64,000 nucleotides of DNA from Agreia pratensis (GTDB taxonomy: Bacteria > Actinomycetota > Actinomycetes > Actinomycetales > Microbacteriaceae), in assembly GCF_900177685.1 (NCBI RefSeq), contig NZ_FXAY01000002.1:682001-746000 (forward strand), in the 5' to 3' direction. This document shows positions 1-9,549 of this stretch, in pieces. The notes beneath the pieces are model-generated. The model worked only from the letters and a program-made list of their open reading frames with translations, was not told where the DNA came from and made no database searches. The first letter of the stretch is position 1. Each line of letters opens with the position of its first letter. The translations under genes were made by a program, and so were the position numbers.

Positions 1-141
1 ATGAACATCCGCAACTTCGGACAGAAGTCGGTGGATGAGGTCAAGGACAAGCTCGTTGAGCTTGGCCTGTCGCTGAAGGACACGGTTCCCGGTTTCGACG
101 GAGCCCACTTCTACGGCGGCTACGACGACGAGAACATCTAG
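1..141 (+). CDS. rpoA: RNA polymerase alpha subunit, C-terminal end (partial)
   Basis: The window opens inside this gene; the first 46 codons are the end of the alpha C-terminal domain, reading [18 protein letters not shown] and closing on an acidic tail before TAG. The alpha CTD contacts promoter UP elements and activators. The ATG at base 1 is an internal methionine, not the start, because this motif is the last helix-hairpin-helix part of the alpha CTD. It is followed 57 bp later by rplQ, the usual bacterial order. The 5' part lies outside the window. Confidence 0.95.
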   Translation: MNIRNFGQKSVDEVKDKLVELGLSLKDTVPGFDGAHFYGGYDDENI

Positions 142-198
142 TCGCGCCCCGATCGCCGACTCGAACCTACTTACCTGAACTGATTCTGGAGAAACACC

Positions 199-747
199 AT
201 GCCTAAGCCCACCAAGGGACCCCGCCTCGGTGGCGGACCGGCGCACGAGCGCCTGCTGCTCGCCAACCTGGCCGCTGCCCTCTTCACCCACAAGAGCATC
301 AAGACCACCGAGACGAAGGCCAAGCGCCTGCGTCCGGTCGCCGAGCGTCTGATCACGTTCGCGAAGCGCGGAGACCTGCACGCTCGTCGTCGCGTCCTCG
401 GTGTCATCGGTGACAAGAGCGTCGTGCACGAGCTCTTCACCGAGATCGCTCCGCTCGTCGCCGAGCGTGAGGGCGGCTACACCCGCATCACGAAGCTCGG
501 CTTCCGCAAGGGTGACAACGCCTCGATGGTTCAGATCGAGCTCGTTCTCGAGCCCGTCGTGAAGACGCCGTCGAAGTCGAAGTCGAAGAAGGCTGCCGAT
601 GCTCCCGTCGCCGCACCTGTCGAAGACGCCCCGGTCGAGGAGACCGAGACGATCGAAGAGAGCGCGCCCGTCGAAGACGAGGTCGTGACCGACGCCGCTG
701 CAGAGGTCGAAGCCGACGCAGCAGCAAAGGCCGACGACGCCAAGTAG
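199..747 (+). CDS. rplQ: 50S ribosomal protein L17
   Basis: The protein has 182 residues. The first ~120 match L17 ([20 protein letters not shown] near the start, [15 protein letters not shown] near the end of the core), a 50S protein near the peptide exit tunnel. It begins at ATG after a GGAGAAA ribosome binding site. Residues ~125-182 form a low-complexity tail, first Lys/Ser-rich and then Ala/Glu/Asp-rich, which E. coli L17 lacks but actinobacterial L17 proteins often carry. It follows rpoA as expected and is closed by a strong hairpin. Confidence 0.97.
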   Translation: MPKPTKGPRLGGGPAHERLLLANLAAALFTHKSIKTTETKAKRLRPVAERLITFAKRGDLHARRRVLGVIGDKSVVHELFTEIAPLVAEREGGYTRITKLGFRKGDNASMVQIELVLEPVVKTPSKSKSKKAADAPVAAPVEDAPVEETETIEESAPVEDEVVTDAAAEVEADAAAKADDAK

Positions 748-761
748 TCAGCACCACCTGC

Positions 762-797
762 GAACGCCCCGCCATCCACTCGGATGACGGGGCGTTC
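762..797 (+). terminator. Hairpin terminator after rplQ
   Basis: Perfect 10-bp arms GAACGCCCCG / CGGGGCGTTC, extended by four more pairs after one mismatch, with a six-base loop, directly downstream of the rplQ stop. The tail is T-poor, as in most hairpins of this window. An in-frame ATG at 784 lies inside this hairpin, so it is not a credible truA start. Confidence 0.75.
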
Positions 798-840
798 TCG
801 CGTTCTATGCTCGTTGACGATGACCGACCGGAGAAGTGAT

Positions 841-1686
841 ATGACGCTCATGCCGAGTTCCGAAGACCTCGTTCGTGTACGCCTGGGCATCGCCTACGAC
901 GGCACGGCATTCTCCGGCTGGGCGAAGCAGCCCGCTCTGCGCACCGTTCAGGGTGTGCTCGAAGAGGCCCTCGACACCATCTATCACCGACATGGGCCCG
1001 CTCCGATGCTCGTGGTCGCAGGGCGAACGGATGCCGGGGTGCACGCGACAGGGCAGGTCGCACACCTCGATCTGACGCCGGCTCAGGCTGCGCGGGTGGC
1101 GCCCGCGGCTCTGGCTCGCCGCATCAACGGCGTGCTCGGCTCGACGTCGGATGTCGTGGTCACCTCGAGCGCGCCGGCCGATGAGCACTTCGATGCGCGC
1201 TTCGCGGCCACGTGGCGGCGTTACGAATATCGTCTGGCCGATGCGTCGACCGAGCGGAATCCACTTGAACGCACGTTCACCGCCGCGTACACCGGCGCTC
1301 TCGACGTCTCTCTGATGCATGACGCCGCTCAGAGCCTCCTCGGCCTGCGCGACTTCGCGTCGTTCTGCAAGCCGCGAGAGGGGGCGACGACCATCCGGTC
1401 TCTTCAATCGTTCACCTGGCACCGCGATGACGAGGGCGTGCTCGTGTCGAGGCTGCAGGCCGATGCGTTCTGTCACAGTATGGTGCGGGCACTGGTGGGG
1501 GCCTGTGTCGCTGTGGGGGAGGGGCGCTTCGACACGGTCGGACTCGTCTCGTTGAGCGACGCCCTCGAGCGAACGAGTGCCTTCAAGGTCATGCCAGCAC
1601 GCGGCCTGATCCTGCGTGAAGTGGGCTACCCGGAAGGCTCCGGTCTCGCCGACCGTGCCGCGCAGACCCGCGCCAAGCGCGCGTGA
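841..1686 (+). CDS. truA: tRNA pseudouridine(38-40) synthase TruA
   Basis: 281 residues, normal for TruA, which makes pseudouridine at positions 38-40 of the tRNA anticodon arm. The family motif GRTDAGVHA is present at ~61-69, with the catalytic aspartate at about residue 64. I chose ATG 841 because GGAG lies 7 nt upstream (830-833), while the more upstream in-frame ATG falls inside the rplQ terminator. It sits between rplQ and rplM, a common actinobacterial arrangement. Confidence 0.95.
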   Translation: MTLMPSSEDLVRVRLGIAYDGTAFSGWAKQPALRTVQGVLEEALDTIYHRHGPAPMLVVAGRTDAGVHATGQVAHLDLTPAQAARVAPAALARRINGVLGSTSDVVVTSSAPADEHFDARFAATWRRYEYRLADASTERNPLERTFTAAYTGALDVSLMHDAAQSLLGLRDFASFCKPREGATTIRSLQSFTWHRDDEGVLVSRLQADAFCHSMVRALVGACVAVGEGRFDTVGLVSLSDALERTSAFKVMPARGLILREVGYPEGSGLADRAAQTRAKRA

Positions 1687-1742
1687 TGTGCGCCCGACAG
1701 TCGCGGTGCGGCCGCAAATAGGCTAGTCTCGATTCTTGGTGT

Positions 1743-1864
1743 CCACGCAGCTTCGTGTGGCGCCCGAACTTGAGCCCTCCACGGGCCGCGTTCCCGGGCT
1801 TCTTGCCCGTGGTCGGCTGAGTCGATCGAGGAACACGCCACCGGAGTGGGATTTCACGGACTCC
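1743..1864 (+). promoter_or_regulatory. Possible structured leader of the rplM-rpsI mRNA
   Basis: The 206 bp between truA and rplM contain three potential RNA hairpins: 1743-1760 (six pairs including one G-U, six-base loop), 1779-1812 (perfect 8-bp arms CCACGGGC / GCCCGTGG) and 1843-1864 (GGAGT / ACTCC). They lie just upstream of the rplM start. This resembles ribosomal-protein leaders in general layout, but I cannot match it to a named Rfam family. Leader function is inference. Confidence 0.35.
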
Positions 1865-1892
1865 TCATTTCGACAAAGAAAGCAGTAATACT

Positions 1893-2339
1893 GTGACGCG
1901 CACTTATTCCCCCAAGATCAGCGAGGTCACCCGTAACTGGGTCATCATCGACGCCGAAGACGTAGTCCTCGGCCGCCTCGCCAGCCACGCAGCGGTCATC
2001 CTCCGCGGCAAGAACAAGGCCACCTTCACCCCCCACATGGACATGGGTGACTTCGTCATCATCATCAACGCCGAGAAGGTCGCCCTCACGGGTAAGAAGC
2101 TCGCGCAGAAGCTGGCATACCGCCACTCGGGTTACCCGGGCGGACTGTCTTCGGTGACGTACGCCGAGCTCCTCGAGAAGAACCCGACTCGCGCAATCGA
2201 GAAGGCTGTTCGCGGAATGCTCCCGAAGAACTCGATCGGTCGCGCCCAGCTGACGAAGCTCAAGGTGTACACCGGCTCCGAGCACCCTCACGCTGCCCAG
2301 CAGCCGACGCCGTACACCCTCGACCAGGTCGCCCAGTAG
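1893..2339 (+). CDS. rplM: 50S ribosomal protein L13
   Basis: 148 residues, typical of L13, an early-assembly 50S protein. It opens [20 protein letters not shown] and keeps the family blocks [17 protein letters not shown] and the HPH-containing C-terminal segment. The start is GTG at 1893 after a purine-rich AAAGAAAG stretch. It is followed 50 bp later by rpsI, the usual L13-S9 operon. Confidence 0.97.
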   Translation: MTRTYSPKISEVTRNWVIIDAEDVVLGRLASHAAVILRGKNKATFTPHMDMGDFVIIINAEKVALTGKKLAQKLAYRHSGYPGGLSSVTYAELLEKNPTRAIEKAVRGMLPKNSIGRAQLTKLKVYTGSEHPHAAQQPTPYTLDQVAQ

Positions 2340-2389
2340 CGACCGGCCCAGACACTTCTTCTAAGACAAGCTAAGGATTCGTAACCATC

Positions 2390-2890
2390 GTGGCGAAGAT
2401 CGCAGACCAGATTGACGTTGCTCCCACCGAGGAGCAGCAGAGCTATTCCACCGAGACGCCCGCCGAGGCAGCCGCACAGGCAGCCCCGCGCCCCGCGCTC
2501 ACCGTTTCAGGAGCGGCCGTCGGCCGTCGCAAGCAGGCCATCGCCCGCGTGCGCCTCGTTCCCGGAGCCGGCACCATCACGGTCAACAGCCGTGAGTTCG
2601 CCGACTTCTTCCCGAACAAGCTGCACCAGCAGCTGATCACCGACCCGTTCAAGGTCCTCGATCTGCTGGGCAGCTACGACGTCGTCGCCAAGATCTCCGG
2701 CGGTGGCCCTTCCGGCCAGGCCGGCGCTCTTCGCCTGGGCATCGCCCGTGCGCTGAACGAGATCGACGAAGAGAACAACCGCGCGACGCTGAAGAAGGCG
2801 GGCTTCCTCAGCCGCGACGCTCGCGTCAAGGAGCGCAAGAAGGCCGGTCTCAAGAAGGCCCGCAAGGCTCCTCAGTTCTCGAAGCGCTAA
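2390..2890 (+). CDS. rpsI: 30S ribosomal protein S9
   Basis: 166 residues with a GTG start preceded by AAGGA. The S9 core begins around residue 40 ([19 protein letters not shown]) and ends with the basic tail [12 protein letters not shown] that reaches toward the P-site tRNA. The first ~38 residues are an acidic, Ala/Glu/Gln-rich extension, longer than the E. coli protein but common in actinobacterial S9. Co-transcribed with rplM. Confidence 0.97.
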   Translation: MAKIADQIDVAPTEEQQSYSTETPAEAAAQAAPRPALTVSGAAVGRRKQAIARVRLVPGAGTITVNSREFADFFPNKLHQQLITDPFKVLDLLGSYDVVAKISGGGPSGQAGALRLGIARALNEIDEENNRATLKKAGFLSRDARVKERKKAGLKKARKAPQFSKR

Positions 2891-2930
2891 TCGCAGTCGT
2901 TCCTCGACTGCCTTCGAATACAGCAACACA

Positions 2931-4295
2931 ATGCCTCCCCGTCTGTTCGGCACGGACGGCGTTCGCGGCCTCGCGAACGCCGACCTCACAGCCGACCTCG
3001 CACTCTCTCTTGCCCAAGCCACCGCGGTGGTTCTCGGTCAGGGGCGCAGTGCGGCCGCTCGCGCGGCGACGGGGAGGCGTCCTGTTGCGGTGGTCGCCCG
3101 CGACCCCCGCATCTCAGGAGAGTTCATTACGGCTGCGGTAGCCGCCGGTCTGGCCAGTTCCGGCGTCGACGTGCTCGATGCGGGAGTGATTCCCACACCC
3201 GCGATCGCGTTTCTGATCGCAGACATCGACGCCGACTTCGGTTTTATGATCTCGGCCTCGCACAACCCGGCTCCCGACAACGGCATCAAGATCTTCGCCC
3301 GCGGCGGCACGAAGCTGCCCGATGAGGTCGAAGATCGCATCGAAGCCGCCATGGCTGGCCCGAAAAAGGCGCCCACGGGCAAAGACGTCGGCCGTATCCG
3401 CCGCTTCGCGGATGCCGAAGATCGCTACGTCGTCCACCTCCTTGCGAGCCTCCCGCACCGTCTCGACGGCCTGCACGTCGTGCTCGACTGCGCCAACGGC
3501 GCGGCCGCCGGCGTGTCACCGCAGGTGTTCACGGATGCCGGTGCGCGCGTCACCGTGATCGGTGACGACCCCGACGGCCTCAACATCAACGATGGAGTGG
3601 GTTCCACTCACCTCGACAAACTGGCCGAAGCCGTGTTGCTGCACGGGGCCGATGTGGGCATCGCGCACGACGGCGATGCGGATCGTTGCCTGGCCGTCGA
3701 TCGCGACGGCAACATCGTCGACGGCGACCAGATCATGGCGATCCTCGCGATCGGCATGAACGAGCGCGGCGCTCTGCGCGACAGCACTCTCGTCGCCACG
3801 GTCATGAGCAACCTGGGCCTTCTGGTCGCGATGCGCCAGAACGGCATCGAGGTCATCCAGACGAGCGTGGGCGATCGCTACGTGCTCGAAGAGATGAACG
3901 CTCACAACTACTCGCTGGGCGGCGAGCAGTCCGGACACGTGATCATGAGTGACTTCGGCACCACCGGCGACGGCATCCTCACCGGCCTTCACCTCGTCGC
4001 CGAGATGGCCTGGCGCGGCAAGACGCTGGCCGAGTTGGCCGAGGTAATGACGGTGTTCCCGCAGATCATGGTCAACGTCAAGAACGTCGATCACCACGCC
4101 GTGCACACCGATGAGGTGCTCGCGGAGGCTGTGCGCGAGGCAGAAGCCGAGCTCGGCGACACAGGTCGTGTCCTCCTTCGCAAATCGGGCACGGAACCGC
4201 TCGTCCGGGTGATGGTCGAAGCTGCCGATCAGACGACGGCCGATCGAATCGCGCACTCGTTGGCAGACGTCGTACGCGAGCGTCTCGGCCTCTGA
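2931..4295 (+). CDS. glmM: Phosphoglucosamine mutase
   Basis: 454 residues. It converts glucosamine-6-phosphate to glucosamine-1-phosphate for UDP-GlcNAc and peptidoglycan synthesis. The phosphoserine loop SASHNP has its active serine at ~110, the metal-binding loop DGDADR is at ~247-252, the sugar-binding GGEQSGH motif is present, and the phosphate-binding [12 protein letters not shown] sits near the C-terminus. No clear Shine-Dalgarno precedes ATG 2931. It follows rpsI by 40 bp; glmS, acting one step earlier, lies 2 kb downstream. Confidence 0.96.
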   Translation: MPPRLFGTDGVRGLANADLTADLALSLAQATAVVLGQGRSAAARAATGRRPVAVVARDPRISGEFITAAVAAGLASSGVDVLDAGVIPTPAIAFLIADIDADFGFMISASHNPAPDNGIKIFARGGTKLPDEVEDRIEAAMAGPKKAPTGKDVGRIRRFADAEDRYVVHLLASLPHRLDGLHVVLDCANGAAAGVSPQVFTDAGARVTVIGDDPDGLNINDGVGSTHLDKLAEAVLLHGADVGIAHDGDADRCLAVDRDGNIVDGDQIMAILAIGMNERGALRDSTLVATVMSNLGLLVAMRQNGIEVIQTSVGDRYVLEEMNAHNYSLGGEQSGHVIMSDFGTTGDGILTGLHLVAEMAWRGKTLAELAEVMTVFPQIMVNVKNVDHHAVHTDEVLAEAVREAEAELGDTGRVLLRKSGTEPLVRVMVEAADQTTADRIAHSLADVVRERLGL

Positions 4296-4321
4296 GCCGT
4301 CCGCTGAACGCGCGTTCGGCG

Positions 4322-4327
4322 TAGCCT
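4322..4327 (+). promoter_or_regulatory. Putative -10 box of a leaderless promoter (SDR gene)
   Basis: TAGCCT lies 7 nt upstream of the ATG at 4335 with no Shine-Dalgarno between them. This fits a TAnnnT -10 element whose transcript would begin at the start codon. Part of a recurring pattern in this window. Confidence 0.4.
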
Positions 4328-4334
4328 TGGCGGC

Positions 4335-5183
4335 ATGAACGCATCTGCTGCCTCTTCGCTGCCGTTGGCCGGCCGCACGGCTCTGGTCACCGGCGTCTCG
4401 CGTCATCGGGGAATCGGACTCGGTGTAAGCCGTCGTCTCGCCGAACTCGGGGCGAGCGTCTTCGTGCAGCACTATTCTCCACACGACGCAGACCAGCCGT
4501 GGGGTGCAGACGACATCGACTCCGTGCGCGCAGCGATCCGGTCGGCATTGACTTCCGGCGCGGATTTCGGCGATTGGGGCCTCGACCTCGCGGAGCCGAC
4601 AGCGCCTCGCCGCCTGATCGACGCCGCGGTCGACGCGTTCGGCCACCTCGACATCCTCATCTGCAATCACGCGCGAAGTGGCGGAGATGGTTCCATCTTC
4701 GAGATGACTGCCGAGACTCTCGATACACATTGGTCCGTCAACGCGCGCTCCACACTGTTGCTGACCCGCTACTTCGCCGAACAGTTCGCCCCCGATTCGT
4801 TCGCTCCGATCGACGAGCTCGCGACGGGACGGGTGATCTGGATGACGTCAGGTCAGCACGAGGGACCCATGCCGGGGGAGGTGGCCTACGCCACGAGCAA
4901 GGCCGCTCTCGCGGGCATCACTCCGACAGTCGCCGCCGAGCTCCTGACACGCGGAATTCTGTTGAACACTGTGAATCCGGGGCCGGTGAACACCGGATAC
5001 CTCGACGACGAGCCGACCGACAGATCGGCGGAGATCAAAGAGGGCGTAAAGAACTCCATGCCCTTGGGTCGGTTCGGGCTGCCGAGCGATCCCGCCCGTC
5101 TGATCGCGTGGCTGGTCTCGGAAGAAGGCCGGTGGATGGTCGGTCAGGTTCTCACGAGCGACGGCGGCTTCTCGCTGAGCTGA
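4335..5183 (+). CDS. Short-chain dehydrogenase/reductase
   Basis: 282 residues of the classical SDR fold. A nucleotide-binding TGVSRHRGIG motif at ~19-28 is slightly longer than the usual TGxxxGIG. NHA follows strand 4, the candidate catalytic serine is in WMTSGQ, YATSK holds the catalytic Tyr and Lys, and there is a typical C-terminal GQVLTSDGG. These support an NAD(P)-dependent oxidoreductase acting on an unknown carbonyl or alcohol. It is a single gene, stop 14 bp from the end of convergent coaA, so context does not indicate the substrate. A 3-oxoacyl-ACP reductase role cannot be excluded. Confidence 0.85.
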   Translation: MNASAASSLPLAGRTALVTGVSRHRGIGLGVSRRLAELGASVFVQHYSPHDADQPWGADDIDSVRAAIRSALTSGADFGDWGLDLAEPTAPRRLIDAAVDAFGHLDILICNHARSGGDGSIFEMTAETLDTHWSVNARSTLLLTRYFAEQFAPDSFAPIDELATGRVIWMTSGQHEGPMPGEVAYATSKAALAGITPTVAAELLTRGILLNTVNPGPVNTGYLDDEPTDRSAEIKEGVKNSMPLGRFGLPSDPARLIAWLVSEEGRWMVGQVLTSDGGFSLS

Positions 5184-5197
5184 GCCGCGGAGTCGAT

Positions 5198-6154
5198 TCA
5201 GATCTTGCGCAGCAGGACCCTGTCGACGGCGTGCGTCGATGACTTGCGCAGCACCAGTGTGGCCCGCGATTTCGTGGGTTGAATGTTCTCGACGAGGTTC
5301 GGCTCGTTGATCGAGCGCCAGATCTCGGCGGCCGTCGAGCGGGCGTCGTCGTCGCTCAGACCGGCATAGCGATGAAAGAACGAGTTCGGGTTTGCGAAGG
5401 CCCCCCGCTTGAGAGCCAGGAAGCGATCGACGTACCACGTGGCGATATCGCTGGTGCGGGCATCCACATAGATGGAGAAGTCGAACAGGTCGCTCACCGC
5501 GAGACCCTGACCGGGCTGTGGGGGCTGAAGCACGTTGAGTCCCTCGACGATGAGGATATCGGGCTGTCTCACCACGATCTGGGCCTCGGGAACGATGTCG
5601 TACGCGAGGTGCGAATAGAACGGAGCGCGGACCTCGGGCACGCCGCTCTTGACCGCGCTGATGAAGCGCAGCAGGGCGCGCCTGTCGTAGGACTCGGGAA
5701 ACCCCTTGCGGTGCATGATGCCGCGCCGGGTGAGTTCGGCGTTGGGATAGAGGAAGCCGTCGGTCGCGACGAGCTCGACCCGCGGGGTGTCCGACCAGCG
5801 AGCCAACAGCTCACGCAGCAGGCGGGCGATCGTCGACTTGCCGACGGCCACCGACCCGGCGACACCGATCACGAAGGGTGTGGCGGTCTGTCTGTCTCCC
5901 AGATAGTCGCTGGTCGACGCGTGCAGTCTCTTGGCCCCGGCCGCGTACAGATTGAGCAGTCGGCTCAGCGGCAGATATACCTCGGCGACCTCGGTCATGT
6001 CGAGTGGTTCCCCGAGTCCGCGCAGCTGAACGATCTCCGTCTCGGAGAGCGGTTGGGGAGTCGAGGGCGCCAGATCGGCCCATTCTCTGCGGGCGATATC
6101 GCGGAAAGGAGTCGGGTGGCCCGTGGATTGGGGGGAATGCCCGGTGTCAGCCAT
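5198..6154 (-). CDS. coaA: Type I pantothenate kinase
   Basis: 318 residues, matching the ~316-residue bacterial type I enzyme that phosphorylates pantothenate in the first step of CoA synthesis. The P-loop [12 protein letters not shown] is at ~97-108 (Lys ~106), followed by [21 protein letters not shown] and VEGLNVLQ, all family motifs. A reading frame open far upstream overlaps glmS antisense. The real start is ATG at 6154, after GGGGAT on the minus strand and exactly where the family N-terminus begins. Divergent from glmS with only 48 bp between starts. Confidence 0.95.
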   Translation of the reverse strand: MADTGHSPQSTGHPTPFRDIARREWADLAPSTPQPLSETEIVQLRGLGEPLDMTEVAEVYLPLSRLLNLYAAGAKRLHASTSDYLGDRQTATPFVIGVAGSVAVGKSTIARLLRELLARWSDTPRVELVATDGFLYPNAELTRRGIMHRKGFPESYDRRALLRFISAVKSGVPEVRAPFYSHLAYDIVPEAQIVVRQPDILIVEGLNVLQPPQPGQGLAVSDLFDFSIYVDARTSDIATWYVDRFLALKRGAFANPNSFFHRYAGLSDDDARSTAAEIWRSINEPNLVENIQPTKSRATLVLRKSSTHAVDRVLLRKI

Positions 6155-6190
6155 AGATCCCCTATTGTGCCCCACGCCCGATACAGGCCG

Positions 6191-6196
6191 TAAACT
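6191..6196 (+). promoter_or_regulatory. Putative -10 box of a leaderless glmS promoter
   Basis: TAAACT ends 6 nt before the glmS ATG at 6203, with no ribosome binding site between. Transcription would start at or next to the start codon. No convincing -35 element is seen. Confidence 0.45.
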
Positions 6197-6202
6197 CGAG
6201 GG

Positions 6203-8053
6203 ATGTGTGGAATCGTAGGTTATGTCGGTAACAACTCCAGTCTCGATGTACTGATGGGCGGGTTGGGTCGACTCGAATACCGAGGGTACGACTCCGCGGG
6301 CGTCGCGATCATCACCGAATCGGGCGAGCTGGTCACCCGCAAGCGGGCCGGCAAGCTGGCTGTCCTCGCCGCCGATCTCGAGGCATCCGCTCTCACCGAC
6401 GGCCGCACCGGCATCGGGCACACGCGCTGGGCAACCCATGGTGGGCCCACCGACGTGAACGCGCACCCGCACCTGAGTGCCGATGGTCGCATCGCGCTCA
6501 TCCACAACGGCATCATCGAGAACTTCGCCGGTCTCCGCGACGAACTGTTGGCCGACGGATACACCTTCGAGAGCGAGACCGACACCGAGGTCGCCGCCAA
6601 GCTCCTGGGCCGTGAGTACCTCGAGGGCGAGGGTGGCCTGGCCGCCGCGCTCGGCCGCGTCGTGGCACGTCTCGAGGGAGCCTTCACACTGCTGGCGCTT
6701 CACCAGGACGAGCCCGGCGTCGTCGTCGGTGCTCGCCGCAACTCCCCGCTCGTCATCGGCCTGGGCGACGGCGAGAACTTCCTCGGCTCCGACGTGGCCG
6801 CGTTCATCGAGCACACCCGCCGCGCGATGGAGATCGGACAGGATCAGATCGTCACGATCACTCCCGACTCCGTCTCGGTCACAGACTTCGCCGGCAACGG
6901 TGTCGAGGCTCACGAGTACGAGGTGTCGTGGGATGCCTCGGCCGTCGAGAAGGGCGGCTGGTCGAGCTTCATGGCGAAGGAGATCAGCGAGCAGCCCGAG
7001 GCCGTCTCCAACACCCTTCTGGGTCGCATCCACAACGACCACGTGGTTCTGGGCGAGCTCGAGGCAATCGACGAGCTGCTCACCGAGATCGACCGCATCG
7101 TGATCCTCGGATGTGGCACCGCGGCCTATTCGGCCATGCTCGGAAAGTACGCCATCGAGAAGTGGGCACGCATCCCGGTCGAGGTCGAGCTCTCGCACGA
7201 GTTCCGCTACCGCGACCCTGTGGTCAACGCATCGACGCTCGTGATCTCGATCAGCCAGTCCGGCGAGACCATGGACACTCTGGTGGCCGTGCAGGAGGCG
7301 AAGGCCAAGGGTGCTCGCACTCTGTCGATCTGCAACACGCAGGGCGCCACCATTCCGCGCGAGTCCGACGCCGTGATCTACACGCACGCCGGCCCCGAGG
7401 TCGCGGTCGCGTCGACCAAGGCCTTCATCGCTCAGATCACCGCGCTCTACCTCTTCGGTCTGCACCTCGCTCGTGTTCGCGCGACGCTCGACGACGAGAC
7501 CATCGCCACCTCGATCGTCGAGCTCCAGGCGATTCCCGACAAGATCCGTTGGGTGCTCGAGCAGCACGGCGAGATCACCGAGCTTGCGAACTGGATGAGC
7601 GACTCCCGTGCCGTGCTCTTCCTCGGCCGCCACGTCGGGTTCCCCGTCGCGCTGGAGGGCGCTCTGAAGCTCAAGGAGCTGGCGTACATCCACGCCGAGG
7701 GCTTCGCCGCTGGCGAGCTCAAGCATGGCCCGATCGCGCTGATCGAGCCGGGTCAGCCCGTGTTCGTCGTCGTGCCTAGTCCGCGCCACCCCAACTCGCT
7801 GCACGCCAAGGTCGTGTCGAACATCCAGGAGATCAAGGCTCGCGGCGCCAAGGTGCTCGCGATCGCCGAAGAGGGCGACGTCGCTGTGCTTCCGTACGCA
7901 TCAGATGTCTTCCGCATCCCGCTGGCGGGCCCGCTGTTCGAGCCGCTGCTCGCCGTCATCCCCCTGCAGATCTTCGCCATGGAACTCGCGACGGCCAAGG
8001 GACTCGACGTCGACCAGCCGCGCAACCTGGCCAAGTCCGTCACCGTCGAGTAG
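6203..8053 (+). CDS. glmS: Glutamine-fructose-6-phosphate aminotransferase (isomerizing)
   Basis: 616 residues. It makes glucosamine-6-phosphate from fructose-6-phosphate and glutamine, the entry step of amino-sugar and peptidoglycan synthesis. MCGIVGYVG places the catalytic cysteine at position 2, exposed after Met removal. A class II glutaminase domain (~1-220) with GHTRWATHG is followed by two SIS sugar-isomerase domains (~290-600) with [11 protein letters not shown] and ASTKAF, and the protein ends in LAKSVTVE, the typical C-terminus. I saw no glmS ribozyme in the short 5' region. Confidence 0.97.
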   Translation: MCGIVGYVGNNSSLDVLMGGLGRLEYRGYDSAGVAIITESGELVTRKRAGKLAVLAADLEASALTDGRTGIGHTRWATHGGPTDVNAHPHLSADGRIALIHNGIIENFAGLRDELLADGYTFESETDTEVAAKLLGREYLEGEGGLAAALGRVVARLEGAFTLLALHQDEPGVVVGARRNSPLVIGLGDGENFLGSDVAAFIEHTRRAMEIGQDQIVTITPDSVSVTDFAGNGVEAHEYEVSWDASAVEKGGWSSFMAKEISEQPEAVSNTLLGRIHNDHVVLGELEAIDELLTEIDRIVILGCGTAAYSAMLGKYAIEKWARIPVEVELSHEFRYRDPVVNASTLVISISQSGETMDTLVAVQEAKAKGARTLSICNTQGATIPRESDAVIYTHAGPEVAVASTKAFIAQITALYLFGLHLARVRATLDDETIATSIVELQAIPDKIRWVLEQHGEITELANWMSDSRAVLFLGRHVGFPVALEGALKLKELAYIHAEGFAAGELKHGPIALIEPGQPVFVVVPSPRHPNSLHAKVVSNIQEIKARGAKVLAIAEEGDVAVLPYASDVFRIPLAGPLFEPLLAVIPLQIFAMELATAKGLDVDQPRNLAKSVTVE

Positions 8054-8062
8054 GTTTCGTCG

Positions 8063-8440
8063 GTGATCGTCGGCATCGGCGTCGACCTCGTCGACGTGCC
8101 TCGATTTGTGCGCTCGATCGATCGCACCCCGGGTCTCGTCGAGCGACTGTTCGCTGAGGGCGAACGCGGTCGTGCACCGCGCTCTCTCGCAGCGCGATTC
8201 GCCGCGAAGGAGGCGCTGATCAAGGCGCTCGGCGACTCGTCCGGGTTTCGCTGGCACGACATGGAAGTGGTGACCGATGACGACGGCAAGCCCTCGTTTC
8301 TGCTCGGTGGGCAGGTGGCCGAAACGGCTCGGGCTCGCGGCGTCGGGGCCATCCATCTCTCGCTCAGCCACGATGGCGACTCTGCATTCGCCTTCGTGAT
8401 CGCCGAGCGTGCCGAACAGAGTGGCAGCGCCGCGCGATGA
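8063..8440 (+). CDS. acpS: Holo-[acyl-carrier-protein] synthase
   Basis: 125 residues, normal for AcpS, which moves phosphopantetheine from CoA to acyl carrier protein. It opens MIVGIGVDLVDVPRF with the Mg-binding Asp8, and the second signature FAAKEALIKAL carries Glu50. It starts at GTG 8063, 9 bp after glmS, and its stop overlaps the alr start by 4 bp, so it is likely translated together with the genes that follow. CoA for this reaction depends on nearby coaA. Confidence 0.93.
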   Translation: MIVGIGVDLVDVPRFVRSIDRTPGLVERLFAEGERGRAPRSLAARFAAKEALIKALGDSSGFRWHDMEVVTDDDGKPSFLLGGQVAETARARGVGAIHLSLSHDGDSAFAFVIAERAEQSGSAAR

Positions 8441-9549
8441 CGACCCCCGATATCGGCACGACCTCGGCGCCCGACTCGGTCGCCACGATCGACCTCGCCG
8501 CAGTTCGTCACAACGTGGCCCGATTCGTCTCCCTCGCCGAGGGATCCCAGGTCATGACCGTCGTCAAGGCGAACGCGTACGGGCACGGCGCGGCCCCGAT
8601 CGCGCGTGCCGCACTCGACGGCGGAGCCACCTGGCTGGGCGTGGCCGATCTCGCTGAAGCTTTCGAGTTGAGGGATGCGGGAATCACGCAGCCCGTGCTC
8701 GCGTGGCTGCACGAGTCGCACGACGACTTCGCCGCAGCGATCGAGGCCGGCATCGACATCGGTGTGAGCGATCTCGGTCAGCTCACGTCGCTTGCCCATG
8801 CCCAGCGCGCTGTCGGGGGAGCCCCCGCGTCGGTGCACCTCAAGCTCGACACCGGTCTGGGACGCAACGGCGCAGACGAGTCGATCTGGGGCGCACTCTT
8901 CGACGAGGCGCGACGACGGGAGCTCTCCGGTCACGTGATCGTCAGGGGCATCTTCAGTCATCTCTCCAACGCTGACGACGACGAAGACGCGCGTCAGCTC
9001 GAGCGTCTGCATGTCGGCGTGGAGACCGCTCGACAGAGTGGTCTGCGGCCGCAGCTTCGGCATCTTGCCTCGACCGCCGCCGCGCTGCGATTGCCCGCCA
9101 CGCGGCTCGACCTCGTGCGTGTCGGCATCGGCGCATACGGACTGTCGCCTCTCGACCACGTGGGCTCTGCCGAACTCGATCTTCGCCCGGCGATGACTCT
9201 GCGCAGCACGATCGTCGCCGTCGCGCCGTCGTCCGACGCGGATTTCGTAGCCCGATCGGGCATCGTGCCCCTCGGCTACGGAGACGGTGTTCCTCCGCAG
9301 GCCGCAGGCCGCATCCACGTGACGGGCAGCGGCGGGCGATTTCTCGTGACGCGCATCGAATCCGACCACCTCGTCGTGGAGCCCGTCTCGGCTGGAACCG
9401 AGGTGGAACGCGGCGATCTCGTGACGCTGTTCGGTGATACGGCCGAGGGTGTCGCCTCCGCCGACGACTGGGCGCGGGCAGCCGACACGATCAACTACGA
9501 AATCGTCACTCGTCTGGGCGACCGGGTTGCCAGAGAGTTCATCGCATGA
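8437..9549 (+). CDS. alr: Alanine racemase, PLP-site subunit lacking the trans-donated catalytic tyrosine
   Basis: 370 residues with the fold-type III racemase layout. It keeps the PLP lysine in VVKANAYGHG (K44), plus R143, H175, H209, R228 in LVRVGIGAYG and Y354 in TINYE, equivalents of Geobacillus K39, R136, H166, H200, R219 and Y354. It lacks the segment VSYGATY holding the second catalytic base Y265: between VAV and PLGYGDG only 15 residues remain, about 11 fewer than expected. The CMDQ motif (M312, D313) is replaced by ESDH. In known racemases Y265, Y284 and M312 act in the partner's active site. The next gene, overlapping by 4 bp, supplies exactly those residues. Probably makes D-alanine only with that partner (inference). 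Confidence 0.88.
   Translation: MTTPDIGTTSAPDSVATIDLAAVRHNVARFVSLAEGSQVMTVVKANAYGHGAAPIARAALDGGATWLGVADLAEAFELRDAGITQPVLAWLHESHDDFAAAIEAGIDIGVSDLGQLTSLAHAQRAVGGAPASVHLKLDTGLGRNGADESIWGALFDEARRRELSGHVIVRGIFSHLSNADDDEDARQLERLHVGVETARQSGLRPQLRHLASTAAALRLPATRLDLVRVGIGAYGLSPLDHVGSAELDLRPAMTLRSTIVAVAPSSDADFVARSGIVPLGYGDGVPPQAAGRIHVTGSGGRFLVTRIESDHLVVEPVSAGTEVERGDLVTLFGDTAEGVASADDWARAADTINYEIVTRLGDRVAREFIA

Noticed and set aside
784-840. Upstream ATG start for truA
   Set aside because: It lies inside the rplQ terminator; ATG 841 has a ribosome site.
6155-7804. Long minus-strand reading frame extending coaA upstream to 868 residues
   Set aside because: It is antisense to glmS, has low-complexity Arg/Asp/Val-rich sequence, and family homology begins only at ATG 6154.
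7753-9369. 538-codon minus-strand ORF
   Set aside because: Antisense to glmS, acpS and alr; composition is the GC-frame shadow of real genes and no motif is present.
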